From the NCBI GenBank assembly GCA_023213395.1, contig CM041465.1, positions 129,897,741 to 129,961,740 of the forward strand: a stretch of 64,000 bases of DNA, in the 5' to 3' direction. Position numbers and translations under genes: made by a program. Shown here one piece after another: positions 56,850 to 64,000 of this stretch. How positions within the stretch are numbered: the first letter of the stretch is position 1; the number at the start of each line of letters is the position of its first letter. The DNA comes from Cycas panzhihuaensis. Taxonomy: Eukaryota > Cycadophyta. A model generated the notes under the pieces. The model was not told the origin of the DNA. It did not search any database and saw only the letters and a list, made by a program, of their open reading frames with translations.

Positions 56850-57257
56850 CCCTCTCAACCAGCTCCGGCGTTTAGGTCAAACCCATCCTTGGGCTCAGTT
56901 CCTGCATTTGGAACAAGCTTTGCTTTTGGAACTAATCAGTCATCTGGGTTGTTTCAAACTTCAACTTTGGCTTTTGGACAACCAACTCCTGCTTTTGGTC
57001 AATCTACAATGGCATTCAAATAGTTTACTCTTGCTTTTGACCAGTCACAGCAAGTGGCTTCCAATGGTTTTTCAACCCCTAGTTTTGGATAGAGCACCTC
57101 TGGACAATCTACTACACAGAATGTAATTGTTATGACCCCTCAACCTGTAAGCATTCCTTTTGAAACTCTGCCAGCAATGCCTGAGATTTCTATTGGTCGA
57201 AGTGCTGGGTTAGCTCCTTCAATTCAATATGGAATTTCAAGTATGCCTGTTGCTGAA
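56850..57257 (+). pseudogene. NUP98: Captured NUP98 fragment (FG repeats)
   Basis: The plus frame reads QPSQPAPAFRSNPSLGSVPA, FGTSFAFGTNQSSGLFQTS and LAFGQPTPAFGQSTMAF, with repeated FG dipeptides. After a stop come [36 protein letters not shown] and [13 protein letters not shown]. The last blocks match the segment of plant NUP98 between the FG repeats and the RISSLL region, whose known form has LPAMPQISI and [11 protein letters not shown]. Homology stops abruptly after [11 protein letters not shown]98 is an FG nucleoporin of the nuclear pore. Two TAG stops break the frame (after AFGQSTMAFK and after TPSFG). Confidence 0.85.
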
Positions 57258-58050
57258 TCCCTGATTGCCTTCTTTGGTCTGTATGTGGAAAACACATCCT
57301 CTGTTTATTCCAATGATAGCAATGGAAGGATCTCAATGACAGGACCTGTACTTACCCAAGATAATTTTTTGGAAATGTGGGTCAATCATTAGTCTTTCTG
57401 TTAAAATGCTAGAAACCTTTCAAATGTCGTTCAAACAGTGTAGTTTTGTCAAGCAGTAGTTGATCCTCTTTCAGAGAGTATGTTTGTTAACATTTTATAA
57501 TTGCTTTGGAAGTCCAGTCAATCAGTGGGGGAGATTGAATATGAAAACTATCAATTTCATAGTTACTCTGTTACAACATCTACTACACAATCAAATACAG
57601 GTAACATTATAGCACAGGCAAGTTATCCATTCTCAAGGTGGAATGCAGGCTCAAGCCAGTTCGTCCCAATTGAATGTAAAGGCCATGGGTAAATTTGAGA
57701 ATGGATCTAAGAGGTATGAAGATGAAGAAAGAATGACAAGATTACAAAGTGGAGTTACTTCTCATCTGTCTAGTCACCCAGTAATACCACAACAACAGGG
57801 TGTCTGGTCAATAATACTAGACAAAGATCAAGCTGTAAGCACAAAGATATCACCGTTAGTTCTTATGAAATGGGAAATGATTGATGCAAACACTAATCAA
57901 CAACATTACATAACGTCATTAGCAGTTAAAGGTGCTTCTCATGGAGTTCCTTCTCATGCATTACTTCTTGATCAGGGACAACACTTGGACACAAACTGAA
58001 GTTGGTCTATATTTGGATCATGCTAGGCAACAGACTACCTACTCAAGGAT
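57258..58050 (+). other. Unidentified coding-like sequence in P cargo
   Basis: Pieces such as [19 protein letters not shown], then ENGSKRYEDEERMTRLQSG and HPVIPQQQGVWSIILD are open in alternating frames (57132-57999). They do not match known NUP98 or MATH domains that I can recall. They might be linker regions of the captured genes. Confidence 0.35.
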
Positions 58051-58059
58051 ATACATCCT

Positions 58060-58550
58060 TCAATATCATTCTAGGGCACATTTCCATTAAGTCCTCTCTC
58101 TAGGTAGGCATGTCCTAAACATTGGCAGATGTACTTACAATGGGCATATTGTCGTTAAGCCCTCTCTCTAGGTAGACATGTCCCATGCACTCCTTCATTG
58201 GCAGTGAAGGATAAACCCCCTTCAGCATTAATTTGGGGCATATTGTCATAAGCCCTCTCATTAGGCAGACATACCCCATACTTGTCATAAGCCCTTTCAT
58301 TAGGCAGACATACCTCATACCATTCTTGTCATAAGACCTCTCATTAGGCAGACATACCAAATTCTTGTCATAAGCCCTCACATTAGGCAGACAAACCCTA
58401 TACAATTCTTCTAAAAAATTCTTGTACAATGGATATATTGCCATAAGGCCTCTCCTTAGGCAGGCATACTCCATACAATTTTCCATTGTTGTTTTACGGG
58501 CATATTGCCATAAACCCTCTCCACAGGTAGGTGTACCCTGCATAAACAAA
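58060..58550 (-). repeat. Minisatellite near the 3' end of P
   Basis: About nine imperfect units of 40-60 bp are built on CATAAGCCCTCTCATTAGGCAGACATACC. The first and last units are more diverged (AAGCCCTCTCTCTAGGTAG; CATAAACCCTCTCCACAGG). On the minus strand the array is open and would give a repetitive peptide (VCLMRGLMT-like), which I take as accidental. Confidence 0.9.
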
Positions 58551-58859
58551 TTATGTCTCAGTCTTAACTAGAATCATGATAGGATGCTTACAACAAATTC
58601 AACGTCAACTTTACTCCATAGCTTTCTTTTCAAGTCGGCGACATAGTTTGGCCACGCGAGTCAACTCAAGTGATTTGGGCCACCTCAACTTTGAAGTTGT
58701 ACCTATTGTTGGACCATTTCAGATTCTCCGTCTCTCCATTTGGCAAACACTACGACAATGGTGAACCAGGCAGCAAAAGGACTTTGAAGAAACTCTCCAA
58801 GAACATATCTCCATCTTTAGTAGAAATTGGGGCCAATTTCTTTTCAAGCAGGGAGGAAA
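58551..58859 (+). other. 3' internal end of P with polypurine tract
   Basis: No gene. It ends TTCAAGCAGGGAGGAAA before the LTR. The stretch around 58620-58850 could be the element's original 3' untranslated part. Confidence 0.6.
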
Positions 58860-59143
58860 TGATGAGTATTTATTGTATAGTTATATATAGTCTTAGTCTC
58901 AATACTTTTTAAGTATCATTTTAAAGATACTTAAGAAACCTAATTAGTAATTAGGTACACATGTGACACATGTCTTGCATGGAACATACATGTGTCCTAC
59001 ATATAACTAACTCAAGCTTGTATAAATACGTAAGTCATTTTCTCAAGAGAATCAATGAAGAGAGAAGTTCTTCTTTCCTCCTCCTATTCTAGTATTTTTG
59101 TGCATGCTAAGACCTGAAGGTGCTTATATCTAAATGCATATCA
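58860..59143 (+). repeat. 3' LTR of element P
   Basis: From TGATGAGTATTTATTG to AAATGCATATCA, 284 bp. It contains the same palindromes and TATA box as the 5' LTR and is 21-22 bp longer because of one indel. Confidence 0.93.
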
Positions 59144-59330
59144 GGAAGTCAGTTTTTAGGAGAATGAGGAGGAGTTAGTATATGTCTAAATATATTAATG
59201 TGAAGTTAGTTTTTTAGGAGAGATAATAAGAAGTTAGGTTTTAGAGAGAGATTAAAGGTAGGCCTAGCCTAGTGCTATGAATAGGGCAACACCTTTCATT
59301 AGTAAGGCATCAATAGGAGCCCTTCAACTG
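59144..59330 (+). repeat. O-type LTR fragment, right of P
   Basis: GGAAGTCAGTTTTTAGGAGAA, TATTAATGTGAAGTTAG and GTTTTAGAGAGAGATTAAAGG recall LTR O and the 17200 fragment. It ends where the copia R integrase frame begins. Confidence 0.55.
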
Positions 59331-59344
59331 CAATCATCGATATG

Positions 59345-59870
59345 ACACCAGAAGAGGCTTGGTCTGGCAAAAAGTCAATCATTCGCCATTTGCACATTTT
59401 TGGGTGCACTACATATATGCACATTCCCTAAAAATAAAGGCGAAAATTAGACGACAAAAGTCTAAAATACATTTTCATTGATTACTCTATTGGTAGTAAG
59501 GCATATAGAGTGTATGATCCCATTGCAAAGAAAATGCATATATTTAGAGATGTTATATTTGCTGAGGATAATGAGGAGATTGAACACGCATCCATCCATC
59601 TGCCTCTTGACAAAGGCAAATAGTTTGTTGAGGGCTTCCTTCCCTCTCAATCTTCAACACAATATTCATCTTATGCTCTTGTTGCTTTTTCATCTACTTC
59701 AGCTCCATTTTCATCATTAACTCCTCTTGACCCGGGTAGCCCTTCTGAGGTTGTTCAACCATTACATGCGCAAGATGTTGATGTCATAGTTATAACAACA
59801 AAGAAGTTACCAAAGTGGTATACTCAAATAGTACATGATGCACAAGTGATTGAAGGAAAACATCCATAAA
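59345..59870 (+). pseudogene. Copia R integrase C-terminus and linker
   Basis: It reads DMTPEEAWSGKKSIIRHLHIFG, KLDDKSLKYIF, SKAYRVYDPIAKKMHIFRDVIFAED and FVEGFLPSQSST, then TPLDPGSPSEVV, KKLPKWYTQIVHDAQVIEGK. Stops occur at HIP(stop)K(stop) and at DKGK(stop)FVEG. The catalytic integrase core is absent. Confidence 0.8.
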
Positions 59871-59871
59871 A

Positions 59872-60957
59872 ATGAGGCAACAATCAGTTAGTTATGCACT
59901 TATGACTGAAGTTTTTGTTGATGAGACTTCCACTTTTAAGGAGGCATGTAAAAATGAAAAGTGTAAAGCTACTATGGATGAAGAAATCCATTCTATTGAA
60001 AATAATGGAACATGGAATTTGGTAGAATTGCCTAAGGACAAACAGGCAATAAGCTACAAGTGGATATATAAAACTAAATTCCAATTGGATCGTTGAATCG
60101 ATCATCACAAAGCTCTATTGGTTGCTAAGGTATTTAAACAATAAAAAGCCATTGACTATGATTAGACCTTTGCATCAGTGATAAATACGAACACCATCAG
60201 AATAATATTGGCCTTAGTTGCTCAATGCAAGTGGCTCATTTACCAAATGGATGTGAAAAGTGCCTTTCTAAATGATGATCTTGAAGAGGGGTTATGTTTG
60301 GAGCAACCTCTTGGTTACATTTCACATGGCAAAGAACACTTGGTCTATCACATCAAAAAGGCTTTGTATGGATTGAAATAGGCCCTTAGAAGATGGTATT
60401 AAAAGATCGATGATTATTTTCAAAGACATGGGTATTATTGATCCTCATTAGACCCTAATTTGTACATAAAAGTTATGGATAACTATGTTGTCTTTTTTAT
60501 TTTGTATGTTGATGACTTAGTGATCATAGGGACTGACGCTAAGATGATACAAGCTCTGCAAAGTGATCTTAAGAGAGGTTTTAAAATGATAAACTTTGAA
60601 CTTCTCCATTATTTTTTAGGCATGGAGGTGTGACAACAACCAGGCCATATCTTCATCTCCCAAGCCAAATATTTTTGGGACATTTTGCAATAATTCATAA
60701 TGGAGAGTTGCAATCCTTCACTTACACCCATGGAGAATGGTGTAAAATTGTCACTTGACGAGGAAGCAGAACCAACAAATCCCACATTATATTGGCAACT
60801 AGTAGGTAGTCTCATCTATTTGACTAACATTAGATCAAATCTTTTATTTGCAGTTGAGATTTGTTCTAGGCACATATATCAACCTAATCAGAAGCATTGG
60901 AATGCAATGAAACGTATACTGAGATATCTCAAAGGCACATTGCAGCATGGCTTATAG
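59872..60957 (+). pseudogene. Copia R reverse transcriptase
   Basis: Motifs in order: TMDEEIHSIENNGTWNLVELP, YKWIYKTKF, NTNTIRIILALVAQCKW, QMDVKSAFLNDDL, KKALYGLK then TAG in place of CAG, LYVDDLVIIGTD (YVDD intact), LLHYFLGMEV then TGA in place of TGG, ISQAKYFWDIL, LTPMENGVKLS and LVGSLIYLTNIRSNLLFAVEICSRH. At least seven stops are spread over the domain. Confidence 0.86.
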
Positions 60958-61460
60958 TATACACATAATGAGAACTTCACATTGGAAGGGTTCTTGGACT
61001 TTGACTAGGTAGGATGGCAGGATAACCGACGATCGACCTCAAGGTATTGCTTCAACCTTGGGTCAACAATTGTTTCGTGAAGTTATAATAAGCAACCTAA
61101 TGTTATCTTGACCTCCACATAAGCAGAGTACAAAGCTGCAGTCAACACAGTTTGTGAGGCTATATGGCTAAGGAGGATTCTTAGCGAGCTTGGACTTCAC
61201 AAAAATCACCCCACCAGTCTATATTGTGACAACCAGAGTGTGCTCAAGTTGACTAAGAATCCAATATTTCATGTAAGAACCAAACATATCGAGGTCCATC
61301 ACCATTTCATTAGGGAACATGTGCAAAACGATAAGATTGACCTCTTCTACAGACCCATAGACCAACAACTATCAGACATCTTTACCAAACCACTTGGTAC
61401 ATAAAAAATTGAGAAATTCAAGGAAGTTCTTGGGGTAAAACTTAACACTGTAAACATTAA
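60958..61460 (+). pseudogene. Copia R RNase H
   Basis: It contains HNENFTLEGF, RRSTSRYCFNLGSTIVS, AEYKAAVNTVCEAIWLRRIL, LYCDNQSVLKLTKNPIFHVRTKHIEVHHHFIREHV and LSDIFTKPLGT. Stops replace Trp (FD-TAG-VGWQ and VS-TGA-SYNKQP). The final peptide GVKLNTVNIKGGC overlaps the polypurine tract, as usual in copia. Confidence 0.86.
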
Positions 61461-61467
61461 GGGGGGA

Positions 61468-61967
61468 TGTTAGACCTTTATGTTTAAATGTTTAAGTCAA
61501 TGTACTTTATATTGTAATGTTATGTATTTTATATAAGGGTACTATACCATTTAATGTGATAAAGTACACACCCACATTCTTTCTAGTGTTGTAATGTTGT
61601 GACTTGAGGGTCAATATGCCTCTCATGCACTTTTGCACATGTAAGTGCATGTGGATCAATGCGTGCATGTTTGACAAGTTTCAAACATGCAACTCCCTAA
61701 GCTTCCTCCTCCTCCTCTATACATTGAGACAATTTTTCATGTAGAGTATGATAAGAGAGAGCTATTGTATTGTTATGTTTCTCATTTGAATACAAGCTAA
61801 TCTTGTTACTTGGAGATAGGAACAATTCGTCCTCTTCCATTGCTAGTGTCTTCATATGCTTGAGTTTATGCTTGTGTACTTGCTTGCCCATTAAGTGCTA
61901 TTGATTTGATGCTAATCATTTGAATCTCTTAGCACACTTCCTCTCCAAGTGATCCTAGGCTGCCATT
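61468..61967 (+). repeat. LTR of copia R
   Basis: It begins TGTTAGACCTTTATG after polypurine tract AAGGGGGGA and ends AGGCTGCCA. It is followed by TTG and then TGGTATTAGAGCCC. It is related to LTR L, and more distantly to the J/K LTRs (shared GACTTGAGGGTC and TTTGACAAG blocks). Confidence 0.85.
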
Positions 61968-62143
61968 GTGGTATTAGAGCCCATACCACCTTCAACAGTA
62001 TAAACAACATATCAACTTACCTATGCTTTAAGGGAAAAGCATCTTTTCAAGGGGAGAGACTTGTAACACTCCTTCCTAGTTGACCAATCTACCTCTTAGC
62101 TGACCAATAAAATTCCAGATTTGCCAAACTCAATAGATTATAC
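61968..62143 (+). other. Primer-binding site and leader stub after LTR R
   Basis: TGGTATTAGAGCCC (61971-61984) is one base from the TGGTATCAGAGCCC primer-binding sequence. About 160 bp of leader-like sequence follows and is then cut by LTR Q at 62144. Within it AAGGGGAGAGACTTGTAACACTCC also resembles a polypurine tract and LTR start of another element; I rank that reading lower. Confidence 0.6.
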
Positions 62144-62589
62144 TGTTAAGATTTTAACATGGAGAACACTCATCAACAGCAAGATCAATAACATCAACAC
62201 AGATTAACACAATATAATCAGAATGTATTACCATACCAAAAGCACCAAAGACTCAATATGAGCCTTGATGATGTGATGTATTTACATACTACCTCAACCA
62301 CCTTTACATACCAAAGAGGTGGGAGACTATTCAACACAAGTAATGCATGTGGGACAAATACCTTTGTCCTGACCAATAGCATTACACCACTAACTTGACC
62401 AATAAACTTATATCCTTTTACATAGTATTATAATGACCTTTTGACCCTAAGACTTAGGACTATCACTTATTATCCTAGGACCCACACACATTAAACATTA
62501 TTTCTAACACCTCCCCTTAATGTTTAATGTTTGAACTAAGGACAATTTGACATACATTGACACTTGACATGAATTTGAGACTATAGACA
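62144..62589 (-). repeat. 3' LTR of element Q (C family) plus internal stub
   Basis: The LTR 62144-62509 starts TGTTAAGATTTTAACATGG and ends TTTCTAACA. It is homologous to the C LTRs, with an extra CATCAACAGC-type insertion. It is followed by CCTCCCCTTAATGTTTAATG, the same polypurine tract and 3' internal end as element C, up to 62589, where K inserted. The other end of Q must lie beyond K, outside the window. Confidence 0.83.
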
Positions 62590-63139
62590 TGTGAAAAGAG
62601 GCTAGATGGCCTCAACAGTCCCTAGATCTAGAAACTAGGATCACTCTAGTTCTAGTTGCAGATATACAAACAAGTATAATAATCTCAAGGTAAAGAGAAA
62701 GCAAGAGACAAAACATGAATGAAGGAGCAAGAGAAAATGATACCCAATATGTGGAGTTGGAATTGGTCCAACCTCCAAAGAATGAATAGTTTGATTAGCA
62801 AACTGACAGCATAACAATACAGCTTCAACTCTTATGAGACAATGAGTAAAGGTCTCATTATATAGAGTGAAATGAGAGACCTAAGGCCTTGGATGTTTGA
62901 CAAGTGTCAAACATCCAAGATACATGCCTTGCATGTTGGACATGTGTCCTTTTGGGCTCTCATGTGAGCAAAAATGCATGAGGGTCCATTTGACCCTTTA
63001 GTGACAACGTTGTGTCACTAGAAAGAATGTGGGTGTGCACTTTATCACTTAAGTGATAAGTCACCCCTAAAGTAAAAAGTACACATATTACATTAAAATA
63101 AAAGTACATTATCTTAACATGTAAACATAAGGTTTAACG
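62590..63139 (-). repeat. 3' LTR of copia K
   Basis: It starts TGTGAAAAGAGG and ends GGTTTAACG (terminal A changed to G). It is very close to the J LTRs over its whole 550 bp. Confidence 0.93.
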
Positions 63140-63595
63140 CCCCCCCTTACTGTTTACAATGTTAAGTTGAACACCAAGACCATCTCTGAATTTTACAAAC
63201 TTTTCTCTACTAAGAGGCTTGGTAAAGATGTCTGTTGTCTGCTCCTTTGTAGGTCTGTACTCGAGATTGATCTCACCATTCTGAACATGCTCTCTAATGA
63301 AGTGATGGTGAACCTCGATGTGTTTTCTCCGCGCATGAAAGACTGGATTCTTAGCTAACTTGAGCACACTTTGATTGTCGCAATGTTTCCTGGTGGGGTG
63401 ACCCTGCTCAAGTCCAAGTTCCCCAAGAATCCGTCGTAGCCAGATAGCCTCACAAGCTGCGCTGACTGCAGCTTTGTACTCTGTTTCGGTGGAGGACAAG
63501 GTAACATTTAGTTGCTTCTTGCAACTCCACGAAACAACTGCTGAACCAAGGGAAAAACAATATCCCGAGGTTGATTTCCTGCTATCTTGGCAACA
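63134..63595 (-). pseudogene. Copia K RNase H
   Basis: The stretch 63499-63134 is fully open: SSTETEYKAAVSAACEAIWLRRILGELG, KHCDNQSVLKLAKN, KHIEVHHHFIREHVQNGEINLEYRPTKEQTTDIFTKPL and a proper end NIVNSKGGR. It is better preserved than the same region of J (no deletion in YKAAVSAACEA). The upstream part has a frame change near 63595, in the SDSDWA region. Confidence 0.88.
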
Positions 63596-64000
63596 CCTTG
63601 TCAGTCACGAGAACCCTTCCAGAGTGAAGTTCTCATTATGTGCATACTCAAGGCCATGCTACAATGTGCCTTTGATGTACTTAAGTATGCGTTTGACTGC
63701 ATTCCAGTGTATCTGATTGGGTTGAGACATGTAACGTGAGCAAATCCCAACAGCAAATGAAATATCCGGTCGAGTGTTGGTGACATAAATGAGACTCCCA
63801 ATCAAGCTAGGTAAAGTGTGGGATCTCTGGTGCAGCTTCCTCATTGAGTAAGCTTAGATCCATTCTCCATAGGTGTAGGCGTTGTTTCTGATCGTGCATC
63901 TGAGCCGCAAAATGTCCCAAGAGTATTTCACTTGGGAGATGAAGATATAGCCTGGCTGTTGCCATATCTCAAAGCTTAAAAAGTAATGGAGAAGTCCAAG
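63596..64000 (-). pseudogene. Copia K RT C-terminus
   Basis: It reads GSLIYVTNTRPDISFAVGICSRYMSQPNQIHWNAVKRILKYIKGTL (in pieces), preceded by broken TPMENGSKL and SQVKYSWDIL regions with small deletions. The YVDD box should lie just beyond the window edge. Confidence 0.83.

Larger units (their letters stand above)
54373..59143 (+). mobile_element. LTR retroelement P carrying host gene fragments
   Basis: LTRs at 54373-54635 and 58860-59143 frame 4.2 kb. A primer-binding site (TAGTATCAGAGCC) lies at 54639-54651, and polypurine tract AGGGAGGAAA ends at 58859. Flanking bases are GGAAA (54368-54372) and GGAAG (59144-59148), a target duplication with one change. No gag, protease, RT, integrase or RNase H can be read. 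Instead the interior carries pieces of a multi-MATH (TRAF-like) gene and of nucleoporin NUP98, plus unidentified coding-like pieces and a minisatellite. It is a non-autonomous element with transduplicated cargo. Confidence 0.88.
59331..61967 (+). mobile_element. Ty1/copia retrotransposon R (3' half with LTR)
   Basis: Plus-strand copia, 5' truncated within integrase. It keeps the integrase C-terminus, RT, RNase H, polypurine tract ATTAAGGGGGG (61458-61466) and a 500 bp LTR. The LTR is followed by a primer-binding site, so it is also the 5' LTR of a second, mostly lost copy. It is the same family as fragment L (9815-10940). Many stops are TGG or CAG derived. Confidence 0.83.
62590..64000 (-). 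mobile_element. Ty1/copia retrotransposon K (cut by window edge)
   Basis: Minus-strand copia of the J family. LTR 62590-63139, polypurine tract, RNase H and the end of RT are inside the window, and the rest is beyond it. The 5 bp before the LTR are AGACA; the matching duplication cannot be checked. Confidence 0.9.

Noticed and set aside
58115-58549. 144-codon minus-strand open frame
   Set aside because: It is just the minisatellite read through. The peptide is a repeat of VCLMRGLMT-like text, without any domain or start context.
62072-62095. Polypurine tract and LTR start (AAGGGGAGAGACT, TGTAACACTCC)
   Set aside because: Suggestive, but there is no partner LTR or coding region in the right place. 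The stretch is better explained as leader after the R primer-binding site.

Overview
This window looks like repeat-dense nuclear DNA of a seed plant. It is AT-rich, carries no intact host gene that I can recognise, and is built almost entirely from nested LTR retrotransposons. Most are Ty1/copia; several are Ty3/gypsy, including one with chromovirus features. Primer-binding sites are of the initiator-methionine type (TGGTATCAGAGC and variants). The density, nesting and decay suggest a large genome such as a conifer's, but that is inference. I found no rRNA gene, tRNA gene or CRISPR array.

Layout. 1-9814: a gypsy-like element (N, minus strand) split by a 7.6 kb copia element (A, 1700-9296). 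9815-12440: remnants of a copia element (L) and of a gypsy element (G). 12441-14560: a plus-strand relative of N (O). 14561-17199: unrecognised sequence with one LTR-like leader. 17200-28476: a three-level nest in which copia B (plus) lies inside a same-family copia I (minus), and B is itself split by the non-autonomous element C. 28477-31550: gypsy F. 31551-34391: two LTR edges, each with a primer-binding site. 34392-41799: copia J, with two 553 bp LTRs and a perfect TTAAA target duplication. 42950-48895: host-derived debris, namely a decayed unidentified coding sequence and one phospholipase D zeta exon. Into it sits the non-autonomous LTR element M, flanked by an abnormal 221 bp direct repeat. 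50423-54344: fragments of at least two gypsy elements in opposite orientations. 54373-59143: LTR element P, with no recognisable gag or pol but with pieces of two unrelated host genes, a multi-MATH TRAF-like gene and nucleoporin NUP98. 59144-62143: an LTR fragment and the 3' half of copia R. 62144-64000: LTR Q, with copia K (same family as J) running off the edge.

The copia copies share one polyprotein order: gag, protease, integrase, reverse transcriptase, RNase H. All carry stops or frameshifts. Many of the stops are TGG-to-TAG/TGA, CAG-to-TAG or CGA-to-TGA, as expected from decay of methylated cytosines. None looks autonomous. J has the best-preserved ends.

The standout is P, a small LTR element whose cargo is a chimera of host gene fragments (transduplication). 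Next are the 221 bp duplication around M and the head-to-head inverted repeat formed by I and B.
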